Shown here in pieces: positions 8,508 to 17,708 of a DNA stretch of 35,586 bases. Positions within the stretch are counted from its first letter, which is position 1; each line of letters begins with the position of its first letter. The notes beneath the pieces were generated by a model. The model searched no databases and was not told the origin of the DNA. It worked only from the letters and a program-made list of their open reading frames with translations. Both the position numbers and the translations under genes were made by a program. Source of the stretch: an uncultured Gammaproteobacteria bacterium (GTDB lineage Bacteria; Pseudomonadota; Gammaproteobacteria; Diplorickettsiales; Diplorickettsiaceae); the NCBI GenBank assembly GCA_949295795.1, contig CASFML010000017.1, forward strand, positions 1 through 35,586, read 5' to 3'.

Positions 8508-11500
8508 GTAAGCGTCTCCTGTGTAATATCGAGAGTTGTTTGATCTGTGTCTATTACTAACCAATTATTTTTTATAATCACATTTAATAACATTTCAGTG
8601 CTTTCTTTCCAAGTCAAGCATTTCATACCTTCAGTATTAGGAGCTAAATTGTTTGAATATAATTCTAACCAATGTTTTAGAGAGCTCGCTAAACATTTAG
8701 GATCTGATCCTTTAAAATAAAAGGCATTATTTCCTGCAATTTCTCTAAATATAGGAAGATCTCTTGCAATAATATGTAAGTTATATCGAGCAGCTTCAAT
8801 TAATGGTAGGCCAAAACCTTCATTTTCTGAAGCCAAGACAAGTGCTGTAGATTGCTGATAGATTTTTTGTAAGGTATCATCAGTTATATGTTGAAACCAA
8901 AATAGACGTTTCTTAAATTCAAAATGATTGACAATCTTGCCGATTAACTTCTCAACATTCCAGCCCTTACTACCAATAAGAATTAAATAAACATCTAATC
9001 CTTCTTTCCAAAGTTCGGTAAATGCATTTAGTATTTGCGAATAATTCTTTCTAGGTTCAATTGTCCCCACACTAATAAAACATATTTTAGTTAACATATT
9101 TTCTAGTAGCATTTCATCATCTATATTTCCATAGCTTGGTAAAGTTTCTTCAATATCCGAACCAAGATGAAAATAGCCAATTGATATCTTTTTATTAGAA
9201 ATAGATGGATTTTTTTTTGAATAATCTAAAAAATCATTTACGACACTTTTGGAAATACCAATAACGCCATCTGCAAATTCTAATAAGGTTTCTAACCATG
9301 ATAAAAAAATTGGTGGAATGTGATCGCGAAATAGTTCTGGCAATAAAAGTGGGAGTAAATCGTAAATGATAAAATAAAACTTGATACCTCGATTGAGCCA
9401 GTCATTTAGAAAAGGTTTGGAATGTATAATTTCAGGGCATAAATCTAGGCCTAAAAAAATATCATCTTGCCTAGCTTCTACAATTGTATCTTCTAGTAGA
9501 TTGTTTGCTAATCCCAGTATTTTAACTACATAACCTCTAGCATAAAAATATTTAAAGCGTTGAGTATTATAGTATATAGGTTCTATTCGATAGCCTAATG
9601 GAGGATTTTTCAAGAGAGACATCAAAACACCTCTTACCACCCTTTGAACGCCCGTCCTAACATCATTGATGATTAAATTTGAAATGTCGACTAATATTTG
9701 AGGTGATTCTACAACTAAATGATTAGAGGCTATGCATTCTGCAGTATGAAGTATGTCTTTAGCTTCATATTCAAGGTGACTATCTTTAACTATTTGTGAA
9801 ATCAGTTTTTCTTTGAGAACATTTGGATTATAGTTTAAGAAATGATTAATTTTATTTTCGAACTGTCCGGCTATATTTTCAAAGCTATAGTTTTCCTTTA
9901 TATAGGTTTTAGAGTTTTGGGAAAGTTCACTGCGATAAGCAGGATTATTGTACAAATAATCTATCGCATTTTCCAAATCAACAATGCTAAATTCTTTTTT
10001 TATGTTAAATGTTATTTTATCTTGAAAAACATCTGTATTGACTATGGTAGGTATCCCTGCTGATAAACATTCTAGTATAAAAGTATAATCAGAAAAATTA
10101 TTACTTAATTGAATCGCAATATCAGCTTCAAGTACGAAAGATTCAAATTGATTATGCGATTGAGTGTTAATTATATTAACTTTATTTTTAAATTTATTCT
10201 TTATGATTTTACTTTCAAGTATCTTTCTAAATCCAATTTCATTTTTTTTGAAAATGAATGAAAAATAAATATTTTTTTTATTCATATTTAATATATTCAA
10301 TAATATATTAAATATATTACGATCAAACATTTCAGAAATTGTTGAAAAGTAAATACAAACCAAGAATTGGTCCTTATTTGAAACTTCGTTTTTTTTGCCT
10401 CTAATAATTTTTTTGAAAAAAAATTTCAATGGTGGTAAATCTATCTTTTGTATAAAATTAGGTTCATTAACTTTATAATATTTATTTGCTAACTCTAGTT
10501 TATATTGAGAATGTACAATTATTCCGCGAGAATATTTGAATATAGATAAGTTGCACGGATAGTGTTCAATAGTAGTATCTTTACCCCTTTCCTTATAAAA
10601 AAATAGTGCAGCGTAACCATGTGAAATATATAATTCATGACATAAAATATTATTTTCAGTAACTGAGCTATTACTAAAATCATTAAGTATTTTTCCTAAG
10701 TAAAAATCATGTAAAATTACAATACCAGGATATAATTTTAATAATTCAAAAGTTTTCCAATACCCATTTAAATTTTCAAATTGATATAAGATAATATCAA
10801 ATAAGCAAGCATGTTTTTTAAATTTATCAATATCATATATTAAAAAATTAGCTTTCAACCAATCATCATTTAAATTATCTTGATTAGTAATTAACACGAT
10901 TTCATAGAGGCAAGCCAATTCTGGAAGTAATTGTAAATTATAATTTAGAGTAGTATTTTTGGATAAGACAGGAAGAAAAAAAGCTAATTTTTTTTTATTA
11001 ATACCTCTATTGGGTTTTGGCTTATTAAAATTGTAATTATATAAATCTTCAAAAGCATTCAAAACTTTAGAAGCAGTGCTACCCCAAGAAAATTTTTTAG
11101 ATTGAATTGTTCCATGATTTATAAGAAAATTCTTAAAATCTTCATTTGTTAATACTTCTACTATTTTATTTGTTATATCACTGGTTTTTCTAGGGTTAAA
11201 TAACGCAGCTTGACAATTAATGGCTTCTGGCATACTACTGACATTAGAGCAAATAGTGGGAGCGCCACAAGCCATAGCTTCAATAATTGGTAAACCAAAA
11301 CCTTCATGTAGTGAGGGAAATACAAATACACTACAAAGATTATAGAGTAAAAGCAATATATGTTCACTTACATAACTAATTAATATAAGTTCATCTTTCT
11401 TTAGTTTATATTTTTGAGTGTAATAACATTGAAATTGTAAGGTAATTGCGTCGTTGACACTCACAATTATAACTAATTGAAGTTTTATTCGTAAATTATC

Positions 11501-12253
11501 GGGTAAAAGTGAAAATGCATTGATTAGCGAATCAATGTTTTTACGAAAGTCAGTTCCTCCAACATTAAAAATAAAATTACGTGTTATTTTGTAATCTGTC
11601 TTTAATTGAATTCTATCTTGCTTTAGTATGTTTTTTTTTCTAAAGATTGAATCTAAACCTACTGAACAATTGACAACACGAGTGCTTGGAATTGATAAAT
11701 AATCTATGACTTCTTGTTTTGCAGAATTAGATAAAGTAATTAATAGATCGCTTTTTTTTAAGTGTTGCATTTTTTTATAAAAATGAAAAGGCGCAGGTTG
11801 ATTTTTAATATATAAATCTGAATAGATAAAGGGAATTAGATCATAATGACTTGTTGCACATAAATAAGTCTGGTGAAATTCACCAATAGAGGTTGGTAAA
11901 TCATCAGCCCATCCTTCGAATAAACTTGGTATAAAAACAATATCAGGAGATAAAGTTGCTATAAAAAATTCACGTAATTTTTCCGAGGTTTTAATTTTCC
12001 AAATATTTTTATAATGATGGCCAGATATATCATGTAAAGTATCAAAAACCTTAATTCTATTTTGAGGAAGTAAGTCTTGAAAAATATATCGTATTTTTTT
12101 TATGCTTTCGCTAAAGTTAGTATTTAGAATAAGAAAAACTTCATGCTCGTTAGATTTACGAATTAATTCTTTGGTTATTGCTAAGCTATATCGACCAATG
12201 CCTCGGTTTGCACTTATTCCTTGCGTACTTTGTAAATCTATTACAATTCTCAT
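8504..12253 (-). CDS. Giant three-domain GT-B glycosyltransferase (WbdA-like polymerase candidate)
   Basis: A cytoplasmic protein of 1249 residues is made of three consecutive glycosyltransferase modules. Module 1 (about 1-415) starts with the classic MRIVIDLQ...RGIGRYS and has the EGFG...E GT4 motif near residue 317. Module 2 (about 420-805) has the GT-B outline but reads NNFSDYTFILECLSAG where the motif should be, so the first catalytic Glu is missing; it may be inactive or of another family. Module 3 (about 850-1249) has FISVGTIEPRKN and an intact EGFGLPLIEA near 1145. Tandem GT4 enzymes of this size are the chain-extending polymerases of ABC-exported mannan or rhamnan O-antigens. The ATG at 12253 is chosen because it gives the family N-terminus; a TTG at 12262 overlapping the previous stop is possible. 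The gene is coupled by ATGA to the FkbM gene downstream. It probably uses GDP-mannose-derived or dTDP-rhamnose donors. Confidence 0.9.
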   Translation of the reverse strand: MRIVIDLQSTQGISANRGIGRYSLAITKELIRKSNEHEVFLILNTNFSESIKKIRYIFQDLLPQNRIKVFDTLHDISGHHYKNIWKIKTSEKLREFFIATLSPDIVFIPSLFEGWADDLPTSIGEFHQTYLCATSHYDLIPFIYSDLYIKNQPAPFHFYKKMQHLKKSDLLITLSNSAKQEVIDYLSIPSTRVVNCSVGLDSIFRKKNILKQDRIQLKTDYKITRNFIFNVGGTDFRKNIDSLINAFSLLPDNLRIKLQLVIIVSVNDAITLQFQCYYTQKYKLKKDELILISYVSEHILLLLYNLCSVFVFPSLHEGFGLPIIEAMACGAPTICSNVSSMPEAINCQAALFNPRKTSDITNKIVEVLTNEDFKNFLINHGTIQSKKFSWGSTASKVLNAFEDLYNYNFNKPKPNRGINKKKLAFFLPVLSKNTTLNYNLQLLPELACLYEIVLITNQDNLNDDWLKANFLIYDIDKFKKHACLFDIILYQFENLNGYWKTFELLKLYPGIVILHDFYLGKILNDFSNSSVTENNILCHELYISHGYAALFFYKERGKDTTIEHYPCNLSIFKYSRGIIVHSQYKLELANKYYKVNEPNFIQKIDLPPLKFFFKKIIRGKKNEVSNKDQFLVCIYFSTISEMFDRNIFNILLNILNMNKKNIYFSFIFKKNEIGFRKILESKIIKNKFKNKVNIINTQSHNQFESFVLEADIAIQLSNNFSDYTFILECLSAGIPTIVNTDVFQDKITFNIKKEFSIVDLENAIDYLYNNPAYRSELSQNSKTYIKENYSFENIAGQFENKINHFLNYNPNVLKEKLISQIVKDSHLEYEAKDILHTAECIASNHLVVESPQILVDISNLIINDVRTGVQRVVRGVLMSLLKNPPLGYRIEPIYYNTQRFKYFYARGYVVKILGLANNLLEDTIVEARQDDIFLGLDLCPEIIHSKPFLNDWLNRGIKFYFIIYDLLPLLLPELFRDHIPPIFLSWLETLLEFADGVIGISKSVVNDFLDYSKKNPSISNKKISIGYFHLGSDIEETLPSYGNIDDEMLLENMLTKICFISVGTIEPRKNYSQILNAFTELWKEGLDVYLILIGSKGWNVEKLIGKIVNHFEFKKRLFWFQHITDDTLQKIYQQSTALVLASENEGFGLPLIEAARYNLHIIARDLPIFREIAGNNAFYFKGSDPKCLASSLKHWLELYSNNLAPNTEGMKCLTWKESTEMLLNVIIKNNWLVIDTDQTTLDITQETLT

Positions 12254-12258
12254 GTTTT

Positions 12259-12834
12259 TCAATTTGTTTGTTTAAACTTTGCAATCTCTTTTATTAAATC
12301 GCAATAGATTCTTTGTGCTGAAGAAGATAATTGAGAATTGTATTCCGAGATTAAGTATTTATGTTGAGACGTCTCTGTAAAAATTTTAGGTATTTCGTTC
12401 AATAATGGATAAAAATTAATCAATAAGTTTGGTCTTTCTTTTAGTTGCTTAAAGAAAATTATTTTCCATGTAGTTTTGCTAAATATTAATGCTATGAAGG
12501 GTAAACAAATTTTTTTAGTAAACCAAGATAATAAATATTTTTTATAACGACCATTATTTGGATTATTTATATTTTTTACATATAAACGTATTTTTTTTAA
12601 AAAAACATGAATAGTTGGGTGTAAAAATAGCATTATTTTAACCCATCTCATAACAATGCTGGGCGTTTTCTTTTTTATAAATCTAAATATAAAGACTAAA
12701 AGTAATTTTGCTATATATTTAGTTTGGTTTAACATAACCCTACATGACAGAATTAAAAAATAACTAGTGTCCTTAAATAATTTCTTATTTATTTTATCAT
12801 AATGTAAATATAAAAAATCAGTGACGATATCCAT
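12259..12834 (-). CDS. Uncharacterised basic protein in the O-antigen operon
   Basis: This 191-residue product is very rich in Lys, Ile and Phe. I do not recognise a family. It has several hydrophobic patches (for example AKLLLVFIFRFI and ICLPFIALIFS) separated by basic stretches, which would suit peripheral or weak membrane association. The C-terminal LSSSAQRIYCDLIKEI resembles the short helical tails (S.RA..IY.DL) that I associate with some O-antigen glycosyltransferases and methyltransferases. It could therefore be a remnant or a split-off tail of a larger enzyme. It sits between gmd and the giant glycosyltransferase on the same strand with a 21-base gap upstream, and its stop is within 6 bases of the next start. 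The tight spacing argues that it is expressed. Function unknown. Confidence 0.6.
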   Translation of the reverse strand: MDIVTDFLYLHYDKINKKLFKDTSYFLILSCRVMLNQTKYIAKLLLVFIFRFIKKKTPSIVMRWVKIMLFLHPTIHVFLKKIRLYVKNINNPNNGRYKKYLLSWFTKKICLPFIALIFSKTTWKIIFFKQLKERPNLLINFYPLLNEIPKIFTETSQHKYLISEYNSQLSSSAQRIYCDLIKEIAKFKQTN

Positions 12835-12855
12835 GCTTATTTTAAATTTATAAAA

Positions 12856-13890
<1,035 letters not shown>

Positions 13891-13945
13891 CTAAAATTGT
13901 ATTTAATTTACTTTATAAAATGTTTAAGTAAAATTATTAACTTTG

Positions 13946-13971
13946 ATTAATATCAGATATCTGATATTAAT
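13946..13971. repeat. 26-bp perfect palindrome in the divergent gmd promoter region
   Basis: A perfect dyad of 26 bases is centred on GATATC at 13956-13961; each arm reads ATTAATATCAGAT towards the centre. It has no loop and no T-run after it, so it does not look like a terminator. It sits in the 241-base region between the divergent starts of gmd (13821, minus) and the membrane protein at 14063 (plus). A TTGATT hexamer at 13943-13948 overlaps its left edge. It could be a regulator binding site or a cruciform. The symmetry is seen directly; the role is inferred. Confidence 0.75.
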
Positions 13972-13973
13972 GA

Positions 13974-13993
13974 GGTTAATTAGCTAATTAACC
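13974..13993. repeat. 20-bp perfect palindrome adjacent to the 26-bp one
   Basis: GGTTAATTAGCTAATTAACC is its own reverse complement over all 20 bases and begins only two bases after the 26-bp palindrome ends. The two dyads differ in sequence and together fill 13946-13993. Perfect palindromes side by side in a divergent intergenic region are typical of operators, but an AT-rich composition makes some symmetry easier to get by chance. Confidence 0.75.
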
Positions 13994-14062
13994 TATGTTC
14001 TAAACTTAATATAGCTAAAAAAATTCAACTATCATTCTTTGATAAATAAGGAAGTTTAAACG

Positions 14063-15787
14063 ATGGGGTTGTCAAATAGTATTAAAAAAAATTTTGCAAT
14101 ATTTATTCTGTATTCTTTAATAGCTGCTTCATTTTTGTCCCCTTTGGCAAGTGATGTAGCTATACCTAGAGTAACTGACCTATCTATCCATGCAAATTTA
14201 GTATTGTTAGCTTCCAAAGCCTTAAAGGAAGGTCAATTTCCTCTACGAGTGGCCCCTGGGATGCATGATGATCTATTCTATCCTCAATTTCAATACTATT
14301 CGCCTTTAGTTTATATAATCACTGGGTATATTTATCAAATCTTAACACCGTCTAATCCTTACGCCGCTATAAAATTAGTTATTTGGTTTGGTTTAGTTAT
14401 CTCTGCGTTTTATATGTATTTTTTAATAAAAAAAATTACTGATGATAGTGTTGCCGCTATCTTATCAGGTATTGCTTATATAGCAGGACCTTATTTTTTA
14501 ACTAATATTTTGGTAAGAGGAGACTTTACTGAGTCAGTTGCACAATCTATATTGCCAGCAGTCTTATATTATTGTTCCCAACCTTTTTTAAGAAAGCAGA
14601 TGACTGTAATTAATTTTTTTATTACAGCTTTGGTGTGGTCCCTATTAGCAATAACACATTTGATCACCTTTATAAATACATCTTTAACGATAATTTTTTT
14701 TCTTTGTCTTTTCAAAATGGAAAACCGCTTAAAAAAATTAATATGGAATGGATTAGCCTATGTATTCAGTTTTTTATTAGCAGCTTGGTATCTTGGGCCC
14801 ATTATCCTATCTCATTCCTGGTTAAGTATTTCCGATAAATTAAATGACCCATATGTAACTAATTACCTAACTTTATTCCAAAACTTATTAGCTTTTTTTT
14901 CAAACTCTTTATCGCCTTTAACCTTTGCTAGAACTGGAGCTGATTTTTTTATGAATCCAGTGCTTTGTCCTTCAATGGGTTTGACAGTGTTATCAGCAGT
15001 AGGTTTGTGCTCTTATATGATCTGTTTACATTCGCAAAAAGATATTTTAAATAATAGAAAATTAATTAAAGTATCTTTAATTTTATTTTATTTAAGTTTT
15101 TTCATAACATGGTCTCCTGTTGATTTTTGGAAATACGTCCCTAAAATCTTAGTCGTTGAACAGTTTAGTTATCGATTTGCCGCTCAAGCCTTGTTATTTG
15201 GTGTTTTACTAGTCGGGCTTTCGATTAATTACCTTTCAAAAGGTAAAAATTCTACACATATTTTAATTATAGGCATTATTATAATTTGTTTTAATAGCAG
15301 TAGTTGGTTAGTAGCTTCTTATCCTAGTATGGAAGTATCAGCTATAACTGGAGCATATGAAAATACTGATTATCTTACCTCAAAAATAAGGAAAAAAAAT
15401 GAGCTTAATTTAAGTTCATTAATCATGAATCATGAATTAGTGCGTTTAAATTGCAAAAAAAAACATTCTGATTTAAATTGTCGATTATTAACCTCTACTG
15501 AAGGGCTAATTGAATTACCTGCTCTTTACTATCCTAAATTATTAAAAATCACGGTAGATGGTAATAAAATGCTCTATTCTGCTGTCAAATTTAATAATTA
15601 TTTTTTAGCTGCTATAAAACTTAAACCCGGATTACATAATATAACGATTAGATTTAATGGCCTCGTTTGGGCAAATTGGATTAGTTTAATAGCTTGGTTA
15701 ATTTTGATGATTGTTACTACTATATATTTAATTAAATTAATCTTTAAAAAAAGAATTATCATAGATGATATGGATATTATTTATTAA
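14063..15787 (+). CDS. Polytopic membrane protein, GT-C/YfhO-like (6-pyruvoyl-tetrahydropterin synthase-related family)
   Basis: A 574-residue membrane protein has about eleven hydrophobic spans and a short basic C-terminus. After the first helix there is an outward loop RVTDLSIHANLVL with an Asp in the GT-C catalytic position, then GMHDDLFYPQFQYYSPL. This is the pattern of the membrane family oddly named 6-pyruvoyl-tetrahydropterin synthase-related, whose members are thought to be GT-C-like transferases. A soluble region near residues 430-540 precedes the last helix. A good ribosome-binding site (AAGGAAG, 8 bases before the ATG) supports the start. It begins the plus-strand pair with the GT4 gene 27 bases downstream. 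The likely role is periplasmic sugar transfer from a polyprenyl-phosphate donor; no donor can be named. Confidence 0.65.
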   Translation: MGLSNSIKKNFAIFILYSLIAASFLSPLASDVAIPRVTDLSIHANLVLLASKALKEGQFPLRVAPGMHDDLFYPQFQYYSPLVYIITGYIYQILTPSNPYAAIKLVIWFGLVISAFYMYFLIKKITDDSVAAILSGIAYIAGPYFLTNILVRGDFTESVAQSILPAVLYYCSQPFLRKQMTVINFFITALVWSLLAITHLITFINTSLTIIFFLCLFKMENRLKKLIWNGLAYVFSFLLAAWYLGPIILSHSWLSISDKLNDPYVTNYLTLFQNLLAFFSNSLSPLTFARTGADFFMNPVLCPSMGLTVLSAVGLCSYMICLHSQKDILNNRKLIKVSLILFYLSFFITWSPVDFWKYVPKILVVEQFSYRFAAQALLFGVLLVGLSINYLSKGKNSTHILIIGIIIICFNSSSWLVASYPSMEVSAITGAYENTDYLTSKIRKKNELNLSSLIMNHELVRLNCKKKHSDLNCRLLTSTEGLIELPALYYPKLLKITVDGNKMLYSAVKFNNYFLAAIKLKPGLHNITIRFNGLVWANWISLIAWLILMIVTTIYLIKLIFKKRIIIDDMDIIY

Positions 15788-15814
15788 CATTTAAAGTAAT
15801 CATAAGAAATACGC

Positions 15815-16969
15815 ATGAATATTATTCTGAGTACAAACACATTACGTTATCCATTGACAGGAGTTGGAAACTATACAAAAAACTTGTTACATGGATTACG
15901 AATAAATAACGCTATTAACCAGGTTATTTGTATTCCTAGTCTTTTGAAAAACAGTAGCGAAATTAATAGCAAAAATATTTGTATTAGTAAATTAAAAAAA
16001 ACACTTAAGGTATTACCAGGTTTATATAGTTGTTACAACTATTTAAATGATATTTTCTATAAAAAGAAAACTCAACATTTATTAGGAGAAAATTATATTT
16101 ATCATGAACCTTGTTACATCTTAAGACCTTATTCAGGGCTTAAAATTTGCACTATACATGATTTATCACACATTAAATATCCCGAATACCATCCAAACGA
16201 GAGAGTGAATTATTTATCACGTTATTTACCTAATTCAGTGCTAAGAGCAGATCATATTATTACGGTGTCTAAATCTATTCGTAATGAAATTATAAATCTA
16301 TTGAATGTAGCGCCTGAAAAAGTAACTTGCATATATCATGGTATTTCAAAACTATTTAAAGTACGTTCTTATAATGATGTAAAATCAGTTCTAGCTACCT
16401 ATGGTCTAAATGAGAAAACTTATTTACTGAGTGTCGGAACTCTTGAGCCGAGAAAAAATTTAGAACGTTTAATCCAGGCTTTTAAACGATTACCAGAGCA
16501 GCAGCGAAATAAATATCCCCTAGTTTTGGTGGGAACCAAAGGATGGAATACCTCTCGTTTTGAAAAACTAGCTCGCTCGCTTATTAATCATGAGCAATTA
16601 TATTGCTTGGGTTATGTGCCAGAAGTTTATTTGCCATATTTATACTCGGGAGCATATGGATTTATCTATATCTCCATCTATGAAGGTTTTGGTTTACCTT
16701 TATTAGAAGCAATGGCCAGTGGAATACCTACCCTAACAAGTAGTGAATCAGCCATGCCAGAGGTAGTAGGAAATTCTGCGATGATGGTTAATCCCTTTGA
16801 TATCGATCTTATAACCGATAAATTAAACGAATTAATAAATGATTTAACGCTACGAGAAAGGCTTAAACATATAGGTCCTATTCAGGCAGCAAAGTTTTCT
16901 TGGGATTCCTGCATAGAAAATACCATTGAAGTTTATCGACGAACTTTGAAATCTTCAGGAATGGTTTAG
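15815..16969 (+). CDS. Glycosyltransferase family 4
   Basis: This 384-residue GT-B enzyme is of full normal length. The N-terminal domain has the glycine loop GVGNYTKNLLHGL for acceptor/donor entry. The C-terminal domain carries LLSVGTLEPRKNLERLI, VLVGTKGW and the GT4 EX7E motif in YEGFGLPLLEAMASGIPT. This sub-type is common for mannosyl- and rhamnosyltransferases of O-antigen loci and resembles modules 1 and 3 of the giant transferase at 8504-12253. It should act at the cytoplasmic face of the membrane. It follows the membrane protein after 27 bases. Its TAG stop (16967-16969) overlaps the stop of the decayed methyltransferase on the other strand. The exact donor is unknown. Confidence 0.9.
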   Translation: MNIILSTNTLRYPLTGVGNYTKNLLHGLRINNAINQVICIPSLLKNSSEINSKNICISKLKKTLKVLPGLYSCYNYLNDIFYKKKTQHLLGENYIYHEPCYILRPYSGLKICTIHDLSHIKYPEYHPNERVNYLSRYLPNSVLRADHIITVSKSIRNEIINLLNVAPEKVTCIYHGISKLFKVRSYNDVKSVLATYGLNEKTYLLSVGTLEPRKNLERLIQAFKRLPEQQRNKYPLVLVGTKGWNTSRFEKLARSLINHEQLYCLGYVPEVYLPYLYSGAYGFIYISIYEGFGLPLLEAMASGIPTLTSSESAMPEVVGNSAMMVNPFDIDLITDKLNELINDLTLRERLKHIGPIQAAKFSWDSCIENTIEVYRRTLKSSGMV

Positions 16970-17663
16970 TTTTTAATCTGAATCTTTTGTATGTACTGAC
17001 CACAGGAAAATGTTCGCAATAAGGGTGTTTTCTCTAAATTCGGTTCAAAATAATTCAATATTTTGGCTAAAAAATCTGGACAAAACAAAGGAACAAAGCC
17101 AACATACTCCCACCATTTTATCAAACCATTTGTCTAATTTTCGAGAGTAGTAAGATTTCTCTTCATGCAGAATGTGATAAGGTGAAACTTTTTCCATTAT
17201 TTTTAATACAGGATTGTACCCATTGGGTTCTGCCACAACAATTTCATGGGCAATATTACCAATAATTTTGATAGCTTTTTGAACTTGATCAAGATGATGT
17301 AAAACCCCACGAATAATAGCAATATCAAAGTTTTTAATGGGGGGTGAACTATAAACATCTTTTACTTGAAATTCAATTTTATTATTCTGGGATATATTTT
17401 TTTGGGCTAATTAATGGCTGCATCATTAGGATCTACACCTAATACAAAGCCAGGGTTTAAGGTAAGAAGTTCTTTAGTAAATATTCCATCGCCACAACCA
17501 ATGTCTATAATGCGCTTGCCCTTGACACAACCTAAAGCCTGATGAATAACTTTACTGGTTCTCATGCTAGATAAAGTACTCGATAATTTATTAGTTTTTG
17601 AATATTTATACATCCATTTAAATTGACATCAGTTCTAAACGTATCAATATTTTTCTCTTGCAT
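16966..17663 (-). pseudogene. SAM-dependent methyltransferase, inactivated by three frameshifts
   Basis: Joining three frames rebuilds one methyltransferase of about 230 residues. The ATG at 17663 (MQEKNIDTFRTD...) has a strong AGGAAAGG ribosome-binding site 6 bases upstream. Near 17615 one base appears missing before MYKYSKTNKLSS. The next part carries SAM motif I, IIDIGCGDGIFTKELL, and GVDPND, and stops at 17401-17412. One base is missing again there, since adding a T gives INLAQKNISQ, and the frame continues with FDIAIIRGVLHHLD. Near 17137 one base is extra; the original probably read KLDKWLIKWWEYVGF. It then runs to TAA at 16966-16968. The lesions scatter along the gene, so this is real decay or a poor-quality assembly, not programmed frameshifting. 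The gene lies downstream of manC with a 45-base gap and probably methylated a sugar of the older polysaccharide. Confidence 0.85.
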
Positions 17664-17708
17664 AATTAACCTTTCCTGCCTGGTAAATTTAGCTGATTGC
17701 ACAGAGTT

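Noticed and set aside
17401-17412. Programmed ribosomal frameshifting in the methyltransferase
   Set aside because: There are three unrelated shift sites of both signs with no conserved slippery site and stimulator at each. Decay explains them better.
17045-17613. Two short separate minus-strand genes
   Set aside because: They are pieces of one methyltransferase broken by frameshifts and are reported together as a pseudogene.
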